Assembly: GCA_032464575.1 (NCBI GenBank)
Contig: JAWDKM010000006.1
Coordinates: forward strand, 362,019-426,018
Source: Pontivivens sp032464575
GTDB taxonomy: Bacteria > Pseudomonadota > Alphaproteobacteria > Rhodobacterales > Rhodobacteraceae
Reading direction: 5' to 3'
Length of the DNA stretch: 64,000 nt
The notes below the pieces were generated by a model. It was not told the origin of the DNA. It saw only the letters and a program-made list of their open reading frames with translations, and ran no database searches. The position numbers and the translations under genes were made by a program. Below, in pieces: positions 33,926 to 42,319 of the stretch; the first letter of the stretch is position 1, and every line of letters begins with the position of its first letter.

Positions 33926-33941
33926 AGTTACTCATGTAACT
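33926..33941. promoter_or_regulatory. Palindromic operator between hmgA and marR
   Basis: AGTTACTCATGTAACT is a perfect inverted repeat with 6-base arms, centred in the 68-base divergent region. Its size and place fit binding by the MarR dimer encoded next to it, controlling both directions. Confidence 0.7.
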
Positions 33942-33955
33942 ATCAAGGCGGGCCG

Positions 33956-34387
33956 ATGACCGATTTCGACCTCGACACCTTCATCCCCTACCGGCTGAAC
34001 CGTGCGGCGGAGGCCGTGTCGCAGCGCTTCGCCAAGCTCTACCGCGATCGCTACGGGCTGACGCGGCCGGAATGGCGGACGCTGGCGGCGTTGGGCCAGC
34101 TCGGGCGGATCACGGCGACGCAGGTGGCCAGGCATTCGGCCATGCACAAGACCAAGGTAAGCCGGGCCGTCGCCTCGCTGGAGGAGCGGCGCTGGCTGAG
34201 CCGGGAGACCGACAGCGAGGACCGGCGCGTCGAGTGGCTGGTGCTGACCCGGCAGGGGCAGGCGAGCTACGCGGACCTGTCGAAGGTGGCACTCGACTTC
34301 CAGGCGGGGCTGGTGGCGAAGCTCGGCACCGATGCGGCGACGCTCAATAGAGAGCTGACGGCGGTCGAGCAGGCGGCGAGCCGCTAG
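33956..34387 (+). CDS. MarR-family transcriptional regulator of homogentisate genes
   Basis: 143 residues. Winged helix region at about 38-100: TRPEWRTLAALGQLGRITAT, then HKTKVSRAVASLEERRWLSR as recognition helix and EDRRVEWLVLTRQG as wing. The divergent position and palindromic site suggest that it represses hmgA until an aromatic effector such as homogentisate is bound. The effector is inferred from position. Confidence 0.88.
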   Translation: MTDFDLDTFIPYRLNRAAEAVSQRFAKLYRDRYGLTRPEWRTLAALGQLGRITATQVARHSAMHKTKVSRAVASLEERRWLSRETDSEDRRVEWLVLTRQGQASYADLSKVALDFQAGLVAKLGTDAATLNRELTAVEQAASR

Positions 34388-34399
34388 GCCGCTTGCACC

Positions 34400-34475
34400 C
34401 GCCGGATTTGCGTATTTGAGACAAAGAAGAAGGCGGGGCCGCGCTTTCGAGTTCGTTCAAATACTCATGTCGGGC
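34400..34475. repeat. Dispersed intergenic element, degenerate copy
   Basis: GCCGGATTTGCGTATTTGAG followed by ACAAAGAAGAAGG (34401-34433) matches the other copies in order. A second partial ATTTG-like piece (CAAATACTCATGTCGGGC) lies at 34459-34476. It separates convergent marR and desaturase genes. Confidence 0.45.
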
Positions 34476-34489
34476 CGGCTGGGGCTGGC

Positions 34490-35446
34490 TCAGGTGGTCC
34501 TGTTGCGCCAGCCGACCTCGCCCAGCACCTTCCAGTAGGAGGGCGCGACGCGCATCTTGTCGCCGTGGCCCTTCTCCACCATCAGCCTGTGCAGCTTCGG
34601 CAGGTTGTAGGCGGGCATGTGCATCACGAGGTGGTGCTCCAGATGGTAGTTCACCCAGTAGGGCGCCACGAACAGCCGCCAGAGGGGCCCGGCCAGCGTG
34701 GTGCGCACGTTCCGGAGCGGGTTGTCCGACGCCTCCGTCGCGCCGTGCTCGGCGATGTTGCGCAGGCGCAGGACGAGCTGGAACCAGGTGAGCAGCGGCA
34801 GCAGCCAGAAGGCGAGGCCCCACCACCAGTCGCCGATGAGCCCGAGGGCGACGATGATGCCGGCGTTCACCGCGAGGGAGGTGCCGAAGCTGAGCCCCTT
34901 GAAGGCCTGGGCCATCTTCTCCTCGGCCTCTGCCGCCTCGACCGCGTCGTGGTCGCCTGCGAGTTGCAGCCACAGGACGATCTGGCCGACGAGCTGTTTC
35001 ACGCCGGTCTGACCGGTGAGGTCGCGGACGAACTTGCGGATCAGGCTGGCGCGCGTCGTGGGGAAGGGGGCGGAGAGCTTGAGGTCCGGATCCTTCTCCG
35101 TCTGGGTGAAGCGGTGGTGGGTCAGGTGGTAGTGCCGGTAGGCGACCATGTCGGCCATGATCGGATGCCCGCAGAGCCAGCGCCCGGCGAACTCGTTCAC
35201 CTTGCGGTTCCTGAAGAGCGCGTTGTGCGCCGCCTCATGCATCAGGATGGCGAAGCCCAGCTGGCGGGAGCCGATCAGCATCACCGCCAAGATGAACGTC
35301 AGCGGGTTCGGCCACAGGGCAAAGAGCGCGATGGCGCCCGCGATGATCCCATAGCAGTGGAGCAAGAGAAGCGCGCCGGTGACGTTGGATCGTTCGGCGA
35401 GCGGGCGAATGTCCTCTGAGCTGAGGAACTGCTTTGCGTGCTGCAT
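34490..35446 (-). CDS. Membrane fatty acid desaturase
   Basis: 318 residues with GGAGG before the start. Three histidine boxes are in the canonical order: HEAAHN (about 70-75), HYHLTHHRF (about 104-112) and HLEHHLVMH (about 269-277). Four to six membrane segments surround them. Di-iron enzymes of this type introduce double bonds in acyl lipids; sphingolipid or carotenoid-related substrates cannot be excluded. Confidence 0.87.
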   Translation of the reverse strand: MQHAKQFLSSEDIRPLAERSNVTGALLLLHCYGIIAGAIALFALWPNPLTFILAVMLIGSRQLGFAILMHEAAHNALFRNRKVNEFAGRWLCGHPIMADMVAYRHYHLTHHRFTQTEKDPDLKLSAPFPTTRASLIRKFVRDLTGQTGVKQLVGQIVLWLQLAGDHDAVEAAEAEEKMAQAFKGLSFGTSLAVNAGIIVALGLIGDWWWGLAFWLLPLLTWFQLVLRLRNIAEHGATEASDNPLRNVRTTLAGPLWRLFVAPYWVNYHLEHHLVMHMPAYNLPKLHRLMVEKGHGDKMRVAPSYWKVLGEVGWRNRTT

Positions 35447-35579
35447 TGTTCGTTTCCTCCAACCTTAAGGTGGGGAGCCAGGCCGGGTGGTGTCAAACCT
35501 GACGCAGCGCCGCGACGGCTTGCCTCGCTGGTCTGCTGCGGCTCGTTCCGGTATTGTTCCCCTCCGGGAGGGAGAATCC

Positions 35580-36827
35580 ATGGCCGGTCGCGACATCATC
35601 CGAAAGCTCGAAATCCTCGCCGATGCTGCGAAATATGATGCTTCGTGCTCGTCCTCGGGCTCGATCAAGCGGGATTCGAGGAAGACGGGCGGGATCGGGT
35701 CCACCACGGGCTCCGGCATCTGCCATTCCTACGCGCCGGACGGGCGGTGCATCAGCCTCCTGAAGATCCTGCTCACGAACTTCTGCATCTATGATTGCCG
35801 CTATTGCGTGAACCGGGTGAGCTCGAACGTGGAGCGGGCGCGGTTCACGGTGGACGAGGTCGTGACGCTGACCCTCGACTTCTACAAGCGGAACTACATC
35901 GAGGGGCTATTCCTGTCCTCGGGCATCATCCGCAACTCCGACTACACGATGGAGCAGATGGTGGAGGTCGCGCGCCGTTTGCGGGTGGAGCACAAGTTCG
36001 GCGGCTACATCCATCTCAAGACGATCCCCGAGGCGAGCCCGGAGTTGATCGAGGCGGCCGGGCGCTGGGCCGACCGGATGAGCATCAATATCGAGCTGCC
36101 GACGGACCGCTCGATCTCCGATTACGCGCCGGAGAAGTCGGGCACCCAGATCCGCAAGGCGATGGCCGATGTGCGCGGGCACCTGGAGGCGTCCACCCCG
36201 TCAAGGCAGGAGGTGAAGCGCGGTCGGAAGCGCCCGCCGCGCTTCGCACCCGGCGGGCAATCCACGCAGATGATCGTGGGGGCGGACGGGACGGATGACG
36301 GGGCGATCCTCAAGACCTCCACCTCGCTCTATTCCGGCTACAGGCTGAAACGGGTGTTCTACTCCGCCTATTCGCCGATCCCGGATTCATCGAAGGACCT
36401 GCCGCTGATCAAGCCGCCGCTGATGCGGGAGCACCGGCTCTACCAGGCCGACTGGCTGTTGCGCTTCTACGGCTTCGAGCGGGAGGAGATTATGCAGGGC
36501 GCGCGCGGCGGGATGCTCGACCTCGACGTCGATCCGAAGCTCGCCTGGGCGCTGAAGCGGCGGGAGATGTTTCCGGTCGATGTGAACCGCGCGCCGAAGG
36601 AGATGCTGCTGCGCATTCCGGGGCTGGGTACGACGGGCGTGGCGAAGATCCTGCGCGCCCGACGGTTCGCAGCGCTGCGGCTCGCGGATCTCGGCAAGGT
36701 GGTGCAGAGCCTGAAGAAGGTGCAGCCCTTCGTGTCCTGCGTCGACTGGCACCCGGGCGGGCTGATCGACAGCGCGGGGCTACGGGCGCGGTTCGCGCCG
36801 AAGCCGAAGCAACTGGAACTGCTGTGA
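35580..36827 (+). CDS. Putative DNA modification/repair radical SAM protein
   Basis: 415 residues from ATG 35580 with GGGAGGGAG. The radical SAM cluster motif is CIYDCRYC (Cys69, Cys73, Cys76). The N-terminus MAGRDIIRKLEILADAAKYD and the segment NFCIYDCRYCVNRVSSNVER are highly characteristic of the family named putative DNA modification/repair radical SAM protein. The C-terminus (LLRIPGLGTTGVAKILRARR) is a helix-hairpin-helix, a non-specific DNA-binding element. The stop overlaps the next start (GTGA), which encodes a uracil-DNA-binding protein, so both probably act on DNA lesions. Confidence 0.9.
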   Translation: MAGRDIIRKLEILADAAKYDASCSSSGSIKRDSRKTGGIGSTTGSGICHSYAPDGRCISLLKILLTNFCIYDCRYCVNRVSSNVERARFTVDEVVTLTLDFYKRNYIEGLFLSSGIIRNSDYTMEQMVEVARRLRVEHKFGGYIHLKTIPEASPELIEAAGRWADRMSINIELPTDRSISDYAPEKSGTQIRKAMADVRGHLEASTPSRQEVKRGRKRPPRFAPGGQSTQMIVGADGTDDGAILKTSTSLYSGYRLKRVFYSAYSPIPDSSKDLPLIKPPLMREHRLYQADWLLRFYGFEREEIMQGARGGMLDLDVDPKLAWALKRREMFPVDVNRAPKEMLLRIPGLGTTGVAKILRARRFAALRLADLGKVVQSLKKVQPFVSCVDWHPGGLIDSAGLRARFAPKPKQLELL

Positions 36828-38245
36828 TCCGGGTCTCGCTCGCCTCGGAAATCGATTTCGACGGGTGGCGCGGGGCGGCGCGGGCGCTCGCCTCCAACGC
36901 CGTGCCGTCCGCCGATGTGATCTGGCAGGTGGGGGAGGGCGGCCTCTTCGACACGCTGTCGGACCCGCTGCCGAAGGTGCGGGGGGAGGTCCGGGTGCCG
37001 AAACCCTTCGTCGGACTGGCGCGCAACGTGATCTGCCATTGTGACGGGGAGCGGTTCGCGAAGCTCTACCGCATCCTGTTGCGGCTGCAGTCGCAGCCGG
37101 GCCTTCTGGCACAGGAAACCGACGACGATATCAGGTGGCTGAAGAAGGCGGACAAGGAGATCCGGCGCGACCTGCACAAGATGCACGCTTTCGTCCGCTT
37201 CCGGAAACTGGGGGAGCGGGACGGGCGGGAGGTCTTCGCAAGCTGGTTCGAGCCGTCGCACCGGATCGAGGCGCTGACGGCGGACTTCTTCGTGAAGCGT
37301 TTCACCGGGATGGACTGGGCCATCGTGACGCCCGAGGCGCGGATCGTGTGGGAGGGCGGGCAGTTGTCGCTCGGCCCCGGCGGCACGCGCGACGAGGTGC
37401 CCGAAGACGACGCGATCGAGGACCAGTGGAAGAGCTACTTCCGCTCGATCTTCAACCCCGCGCGGCTGAAGCCGAAGGCGATGCAGGCGGAGATGCCGAA
37501 GAAGTACTGGAAGAACCTGCCCGAGGCGCCGCTAATCCCGGAACTGATCGCCGAGGCGGACAACCGGGCGAAAGCGATGCAGGATGCGGCCCCTACGCTT
37601 CCCACGGCACTGGCGGACCGGCTCAAGGCGGTGCCGGTGGCGCATGATGTCGGGACGTTGGAGGGCGTACGGAAGGCGGCGGCCGCCTGCACCCGCTGCC
37701 CGCTGCATCAGGACGCGACGCAGGCCGTGTTCGGCGAGGGGCCGGCGGATGCGAAGCTGATGATCGTGGGCGAGCAGCCGGGGGATCGGGAGGATCTGGC
37801 CGGCCGCCCCTTCGTCGGCCCCGCGGGCGAGCTCTTCGACCGGGCGCTGGCGGAGGCGGGGATGGAGCGCGGGACGCTCTACCTCACCAATGCCGTGAAG
37901 CACTTCAAGTTCATCGCGCGGGGCAAGCGGCGGATCCACCAGAACCCCAGCACGGGGGAGATCGAGATGTGCCGCTGGTGGCTGGATCTGGAACGGGAGC
38001 TGGTGCGCCCCAAGCTGATCCTCGCCATGGGCGCATCGGCCGCGCGGGCGGTGCTGGGGCGGAAGGTGACGATCCGGGATGCGCGGGAGCGCGAGGAGGA
38101 TCTTGGCGTGGCGCGGCTGCGGGTGACGGTGCATCCCTCCTACCTCTTGCGGCTGCCGGATGAGGCGACACGGGCAGAGGAATACAGGCGGTTCGTGGAG
38201 GAGCTGCGGGCGGCGCAGGCGCGGGTCGAGGAGCTGGCCGCATGA
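36824..38245 (+). CDS. udgX: UdgX-family uracil-DNA binding protein fused to DUF4130
   Basis: 473 residues from GTG. The N-terminal 230 residues are a DUF4130 domain (RNVICHCDGERFAKLYRILL, MHAFVRFRKLGERDGREVF). The C-terminal part (about 280-465) is a family 4 UDG-like fold: GEQPGDREDLAGRPFVGPAG at 316-335, NAVKHFKFI, the R-loop GKRRIHQNPS with His372, and HPSYLLR. In mycobacterial UdgX the equivalent histidine forms a covalent bond with the deoxyribose after uracil removal. Cys289, Cys292 and Cys383 fit the iron-sulfur site. It is translationally coupled to the radical SAM gene. Confidence 0.92.
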   Translation: MIRVSLASEIDFDGWRGAARALASNAVPSADVIWQVGEGGLFDTLSDPLPKVRGEVRVPKPFVGLARNVICHCDGERFAKLYRILLRLQSQPGLLAQETDDDIRWLKKADKEIRRDLHKMHAFVRFRKLGERDGREVFASWFEPSHRIEALTADFFVKRFTGMDWAIVTPEARIVWEGGQLSLGPGGTRDEVPEDDAIEDQWKSYFRSIFNPARLKPKAMQAEMPKKYWKNLPEAPLIPELIAEADNRAKAMQDAAPTLPTALADRLKAVPVAHDVGTLEGVRKAAAACTRCPLHQDATQAVFGEGPADAKLMIVGEQPGDREDLAGRPFVGPAGELFDRALAEAGMERGTLYLTNAVKHFKFIARGKRRIHQNPSTGEIEMCRWWLDLERELVRPKLILAMGASAARAVLGRKVTIRDAREREEDLGVARLRVTVHPSYLLRLPDEATRAEEYRRFVEELRAAQARVEELAA

Positions 38246-38249
38246 GAAA

Positions 38250-38273
38250 GGGGCGGGCCCGATAGCCCGCCCC
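38250..38273 (-). terminator. Hairpin between convergent udgX and stress-protein genes
   Basis: GGGGCGGGC and GCCCGCCCC form a 9-bp perfect stem around a 6-base loop; on the minus strand it is followed by TTTCTC, so it best serves the minus-strand gene ending at 38281. Confidence 0.55.
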
Positions 38274-38280
38274 CAACGGC

Positions 38281-38793
38281 TCAGGCCGCTGCGCTGAAAT
38301 AGACGTGGTTCGTCACGCCGATCTCGGGCTGGTGATCATCCTTGACGTTCGCCTTCGCGATCTCCCACCCGAACTTGAGGCCGGAGCTGGTCGAGGCCCA
38401 GATGGCGGCATCCTGCAAGTCCATGCGGATCAGTGCGAGATCGGGATCGTCCTTGCCGTGCTCGTACCAGGCGGCAACGATGTTGGACCACAGCTTCTCG
38501 ATCTTCGCCTCGTCGTTGTCGAGCACCAGCGGCCCCTTCATGCACGCGTGGTAGTCGTGGTCGTCGGAAATCAGCGTGAAGTGCGCCATGGAGTTCGGCC
38601 CCATCGCCCGCACCAGATCCGTGGATTTCTTAGTGAAGAAGTAGAGGGCCTTCGCGTCGCGGTCGACGATATGCGCCATTGGCTGCATGTGCTGGTCGAC
38701 GCCGTGCAGGCCGAGCATTCCGGCGGTCTGGTCGTCGAGCTCGTCCCAGAGCTGGGCTTCGGGATCGGTCTTGGCCAATTTCAGGTCACTCAT
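38281..38793 (-). CDS. Pyridoxamine 5'-phosphate oxidase family protein (general stress protein type)
   Basis: 170 residues, split-barrel flavin-binding fold. AQLWDELDDQTAGMLGLHGV, then MQPMAHIVDRDAKALYFFTK and STDLVRAMGPNSMAHFTLIS, and WYEHGKDDPDLALIRM match the general stress protein 26 group. Cofactor (FMN, FAD or F420) and reaction are not determinable. GGAGATG precedes the start. It heads toward the host-attachment-type genes in the same orientation, 12 bases downstream of them. Confidence 0.85.
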   Translation of the reverse strand: MSDLKLAKTDPEAQLWDELDDQTAGMLGLHGVDQHMQPMAHIVDRDAKALYFFTKKSTDLVRAMGPNSMAHFTLISDDHDYHACMKGPLVLDNDEAKIEKLWSNIVAAWYEHGKDDPDLALIRMDLQDAAIWASTSSGLKFGWEIAKANVKDDHQPEIGVTNHVYFSAAA

Positions 38794-38805
38794 GAAACAT
38801 CTCCT

Positions 38806-39282
38806 TCAAAGGTCGTTGTCGAAATTGTCCTTGGGGGCGTGGCGCAGCATCTCCTCGATCTCGTCGATGGGGTGGTTCGTCAGGTCCTTGTCCAGCTCGC
38901 CGATCACCTTTTCGGCGACGGTCTTGTGGATCTCCTTGCGGAGCTCGCCGAGGGTCGAGGGGTCGGCGACGATGACGAGCGCGTCGAACGCGCCCTTGTG
39001 CGCCTGCTTGTAGAGGATGTCGGCGAGGTCCTTGGCGAACCGCTCCTTCTCGAGCTGGTGCCAGTCGGTGTCGTCGACGGCGGAGCGGTGGACGTTCGGG
39101 CCGTCGTTGAAGCGGCCGGGCCGGTTGGCGGCCTGCTCGCGGGTGGGGGGATTGTCCTGCTCCTCCTCCCGCACGACGTCGAGGTTGGGGTACTCCGCGT
39201 CGCCGCGGTTCACCATGAAGAGGGCCTTTTCGCCGTCCGCGACGACGACCCAGGTTTCGGGCTTGAGCTTGAAATCCTTCAT
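38806..39282 (-). CDS. Host attachment family protein
   Basis: 158 residues. Starts MKDFKLKPETWVVVADGEKA and continues with LEKERFAKDLADILYKQAHK and FDALVIVADPSTLGELRKEI, the pattern of the family named after an Agrobacterium protein required for attachment to host cells. The fold resembles an archaeal eRF1/baeRF-like domain, so a translation or stress link is also possible. The start overlaps the stop of the upstream small gene (ATGA). No attachment role should be assumed here. Confidence 0.85.
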   Translation of the reverse strand: MKDFKLKPETWVVVADGEKALFMVNRGDAEYPNLDVVREEEQDNPPTREQAANRPGRFNDGPNVHRSAVDDTDWHQLEKERFAKDLADILYKQAHKGAFDALVIVADPSTLGELRKEIHKTVAEKVIGELDKDLTNHPIDEIEEMLRHAPKDNFDNDL

Positions 39283-39482
39283 TCCGCGTCCTCCTGCTCG
39301 TTGGCCTTGGTGACGCGGGTGGCCCCGGCGGGGCGTTCGAAGGCGCGCTTCAGCTCGTCCTTGGTGCCGATCTCGCGGGCGAGGCGGCCACCCTGGCGGC
39401 CCGCGCCGCCGATGGCGCCCTCCTCGCCGAGATGGCTCTCGGCCTCGCGGCGCTTTTCGCGTTCTCCCATGCCGTCGGACAT
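39279..39482 (-). CDS. Small hydrophilic protein, hypothetical
   Basis: 67 residues from ATG 39482 with GGAGG upstream; the frame is open further but without a ribosome site. Rich in Glu, Arg and Gly (MSDGMGEREKRREAESHLGE, DELKRAFERPAGATRV), without cysteine or membrane segment. Probably disordered. It is coupled to the host attachment gene by a 4-base overlap. Confidence 0.7.
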   Translation of the reverse strand: MSDGMGEREKRREAESHLGEEGAIGGAGRQGGRLAREIGTKDELKRAFERPAGATRVTKANEQEDAE

Positions 39483-39576
39483 ATTGCGTTCCTCCAATTC
39501 CATTGCTGCAATCGGGAAGGAAACGAGCAGGGCCGACGCCGGGTTCCGGCATCGGGGTCGACGAAAGGTCGCGACG

Positions 39577-39918
39577 TCAGGTGTTGGGATCGACCGCGGG
39601 TTCGCGGCGCGTGCCGAGCCGGGCGGCCAGCCCCTCGGCGCTGCCCGTGCGGGGCTCGGCGCGCATGCGGGCACTCTCGGACACGCGCTCGCGCCCGAAG
39701 AGGAGGAAGGTCATGGTCTGCGTCTCGGTGCCGCCGAACATGCCCTTCTTGAGGGTGGCCGGCAGCGTCTCGGGCCGCAGGTAGGTCCAGCCGCCGCGCG
39801 CCTCCTCGTTCAGGACGTCCATGAGCGTGCGGTTGTACTGCTCGACCGGATCCTTCACGCCCTTGTACTTGCGCGGCTTGGTCGGCAGCGGCACCGTCTT
39901 GTATTCCATATCGCCCAT
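39577..39918 (-). CDS. DUF4177 domain protein
   Basis: 113 residues. The N-terminal MEYKTVPLPTKPRKYKGV and LNEEARGGWTYLRPETLP followed by TMTFLLFGRE fit DUF4177, a small beta-rich domain. The rest is polar. It lies 10 bases after gatB on the same strand, with GAGGGGAAG before the start. Role unknown. Confidence 0.78.
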   Translation of the reverse strand: MGDMEYKTVPLPTKPRKYKGVKDPVEQYNRTLMDVLNEEARGGWTYLRPETLPATLKKGMFGGTETQTMTFLLFGRERVSESARMRAEPRTGSAEGLAARLGTRREPAVDPNT

Positions 39919-39928
39919 GGTCTTCCCC

Positions 39929-41440
39929 TCAGAGCCCCAGTTTGCCGCGGACGATCTGCTGGACCGCCTGCGGGTTGGCCTTGCCGCCGGTGGCCTTCAT
40001 GACCTGACCGACGAACCACCCGGCCAGTTTGGGGTTTTGCTGGGCCTTTTCAACTTGTGCGGGGTTCGCGGCGATCACCTCGTCCACCGCGGCCTCGATC
40101 GCACCGGTGTCGGTGACCTGCTTCATGCCCCGGGATTCGACGATCTCGGCGGGGTCGCCGCCTTCGGTCCAGACGATCTCGAACAGGTCCTTCGCGATCT
40201 TGCCGGAGATATCGCCCTTGCCGATCAGATCGATGATCCCGCCCAGTTGCGCGGCGGTGACCGGGCTGTCGGCGAGGGTGTGCCCCTCCTTGTTCAGGCG
40301 GCCGAAGAGCTCGTTGATCACCCAGTTCGCGGCCATCTTGCCGTCGCGGCCCCGGGCGACCTCCTCGAAGAAGGCGGCGCTGTCGGTCTCCGCCGTCAGC
40401 ACGCCCGCGTCGTATTCGGTCATGCCGAAGTCCTGCACGAAGCGTGCGCGCTTCTCGTCCGGAAGCTCGGGGAGGGAGGCCGCGATCTCGTCCACCAGCG
40501 ACTGCTCCACGGTCAGCGGCAGCAGGTCCGGGTCGGGGAAGTAGCGGTAGTCGTGTGCCTCCTCCTTGGAGCGCATCGAGCGCGTCTCGCCCCTGGTCGG
40601 GTCGTAGAGCCGCGTCTCCTGATCGACGGTGCCGCCGTCCTCGAGGATCGCGATCTGGCGGCGCGCCTCGTAGTCGATGGCCTGCTGGATGAAGCGCATG
40701 GAGTTCATGTTCTTGATCTCGCAGCGCGTGCCGAGATGGGAGAAGTCCTGCGTCGCCTGGTATCTCTCGTAATCGCCGGGTCGGCAGACGGAGACGTTGA
40801 CGTCGGCGCGCAAGGAGCCGTTCTGCATGTTGCCGTCGCAGGTGCCGAGATAGCGCAGGATCTGGCGCAGCTTGCGCACGTATTCCGCCGCCTCCTCCGG
40901 GCCCCGGATGTCGGGGCGGGAGACGATCTCCATCAACGCCACACCGGTGCGGTTGAAATCGACGAAGGACATGTGCGGATCCATGTCGTGGATCGACTTG
41001 CCCGCGTCCTGTTCGAGGTGGATGCGCTCGACCCGGACCTTGCGGCCGACACCCGGCTCGATGTCGACCAGGATCTCCCCCTCGCCCACGATCGGGTGGT
41101 AGAGCTGGCTGATCTGATAGCCCTGCGGCAGGTCGGGGTAGAAGTAGTTCTTCCGGTCGAACTGGGAGAAGAGGTTGATCTCCGCCTTCAGGCCCAGTCC
41201 GGTGCGGATCGCCTGCTCCACGCAGAACTGGTTGATGACGGGCAGCATGCCGGGCATGGCGGCGTCCACCAGCGCGACGTTGGAGTTGGGCTCGGCCCCG
41301 AACTCGGTCGAGGCGCCGGAGAAGAGCTTGGAGGTGGAGCTGACCTGGGCGTGCACCTCCATCCCGATCACCAGCTCCCACTCGCCGGTGGCGCCGGAGA
41401 TGACCTTCGGTTTCGGTTCGGTATAGGCGAGCTCGGTCAT
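39929..41440 (-). CDS. gatB: Asp-tRNA(Asn)/Glu-tRNA(Gln) amidotransferase subunit B
   Basis: 503 residues from ATG 41440 (MTELAYTEPKPKVISGATGE). GatB binds the misacylated tRNA and transfers ammonia received from GatA. Signature ELVIGMEVHAQVSSTSKLFS, then YHPIVGEGEILVDI, VSVCRPGDY and the tail domain with NWVINELFGRLNKEG and VGQVMKATGGKANPQAVQQI. gatA and gatC are not adjacent, as is usual in this group. Confidence 0.97.
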   Translation of the reverse strand: MTELAYTEPKPKVISGATGEWELVIGMEVHAQVSSTSKLFSGASTEFGAEPNSNVALVDAAMPGMLPVINQFCVEQAIRTGLGLKAEINLFSQFDRKNYFYPDLPQGYQISQLYHPIVGEGEILVDIEPGVGRKVRVERIHLEQDAGKSIHDMDPHMSFVDFNRTGVALMEIVSRPDIRGPEEAAEYVRKLRQILRYLGTCDGNMQNGSLRADVNVSVCRPGDYERYQATQDFSHLGTRCEIKNMNSMRFIQQAIDYEARRQIAILEDGGTVDQETRLYDPTRGETRSMRSKEEAHDYRYFPDPDLLPLTVEQSLVDEIAASLPELPDEKRARFVQDFGMTEYDAGVLTAETDSAAFFEEVARGRDGKMAANWVINELFGRLNKEGHTLADSPVTAAQLGGIIDLIGKGDISGKIAKDLFEIVWTEGGDPAEIVESRGMKQVTDTGAIEAAVDEVIAANPAQVEKAQQNPKLAGWFVGQVMKATGGKANPQAVQQIVRGKLGL

Positions 41441-41504
41441 GCGGGTGCGTCCTGTCGAATGCGTCGGATGCGGTTTACGACAGGGGGCGGGAGCCAGCAA
41501 GGGG

Positions 41505-41552
41505 AGGCGGGCGTGCGCCTCCGGCGGGGATATTTTTCGCAGGAGAAAGGGG
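41505..41552. repeat. Dispersed intergenic element, copy
   Basis: GGAGGCGGGCGTGCGCCTCC (41503-41522) is a 6-bp inverted repeat, followed by GGCGGGGATATTTTTCGCAG and GAGAAAGG. The second part matches the ATATTT element of the 16.5 and 31.7 kb copies. It lies in the divergent gatB/NTF2-like region. Confidence 0.6.
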
Positions 41553-41608
41553 CTGGATTGCGCCCCGGGTCGGACCATGTCGCGGGATGTGGTCGTGAGG
41601 AGGGTGCG

Positions 41609-41977
41609 ATGGCGGAACGGGACGAGGTCGAGGGCTGGGTGCGGACCTATTTCGAGGCGACCCGCTCGATGGATGCGGCGCGCTGGGCGGGCTGCTTCGC
41701 CGAGGGCGCGACGCTGGAGGATCCGGTGGGCTCGCCGATGTTAACCACGCCCGAGGCGGTGAGGGAGCGGGGCGTGAGCTTTCTCGCCGCGTTCGAGGAG
41801 GTGGGCCTCCACGAGGAGTTCATCCACGTGAACGGGCTGGAGGCCGTGGCGCGCTTCACGGGCCGGGGTGTCGCGGGCGGGCAGGAGACGAGCTTCGAGG
41901 GGATCGACCTGTTCCGCTTCGACGAGGACGGCAAGATCGTTCTGTTGCGCGGGTTCTTCGATCCCCCCGGGACCTGA
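41609..41977 (+). CDS. NTF2/SnoaL-like protein
   Basis: 122 residues from ATG 41609 (GAGGAGGG upstream). Cone-shaped alpha+beta barrel pattern: EVEGWVRTYFEATRSMDAAR, FAEGATLEDPVGSPMLTT, VARFTGRGVAGGQETSFEGI, DLFRFDEDGKIVLLRGFFDP. Such proteins are isomerases, hydrolases or binding proteins; which is unknown here. The longer frame that begins at 39821 is the antisense of gatB. Confidence 0.8.
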   Translation: MAERDEVEGWVRTYFEATRSMDAARWAGCFAEGATLEDPVGSPMLTTPEAVRERGVSFLAAFEEVGLHEEFIHVNGLEAVARFTGRGVAGGQETSFEGIDLFRFDEDGKIVLLRGFFDPPGT

Positions 41978-42190
41978 TCAGCCGGGCGATTTGCGGGAGA
42001 AGAGCCGGTTCAGTCGCCCCTGCTGCCACATGGCGAGGCCGCTGAGCACGGCGAGCGGGATCAGGCCGAAGGCGAGCAGGTTCTCGTAGGCGGCGCTGTC
42101 GCGCAGTGGCGAGTAGAAGAAGGTGCCGATCGCGAGGCCCAGGACGATGTGGAACCAGCGGAGCGTGCGGCGCAGGGCGGCAGGGGACAT
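41978..42190 (-). CDS. Small membrane protein, hypothetical
   Basis: 70 residues from ATG 42190 (MSPAALRRTLRWFHIVLGLA), preceded by AAAGGACG. Two membrane segments (about 11-27 and 43-60) separated by SPLRDSAAYENLL. The C-terminus is basic (RLNRLFSRKSPG). Convergent with the NTF2-like gene; the stop codons abut. Function unknown. Confidence 0.68.
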   Translation of the reverse strand: MSPAALRRTLRWFHIVLGLAIGTFFYSPLRDSAAYENLLAFGLIPLAVLSGLAMWQQGRLNRLFSRKSPG

Positions 42191-42319
42191 CGGGCGTCCT
42201 TTCAATGTTAGAGGCAATCACATTATGTGATCAACGCTCACATGAGGGGCCGTTGGCATCGCTTCAAGAGCGGGGGTGACCGCCGCGCCGGGGCGTGTCC
42301 GGCAGGTGACAGGCTGGGA

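Noticed and set aside
39821..41977. A 718-codon plus-strand frame
   Set aside because: Most of it is antisense to gatB. Only the last 122 codons, from 41609, form a real gene.
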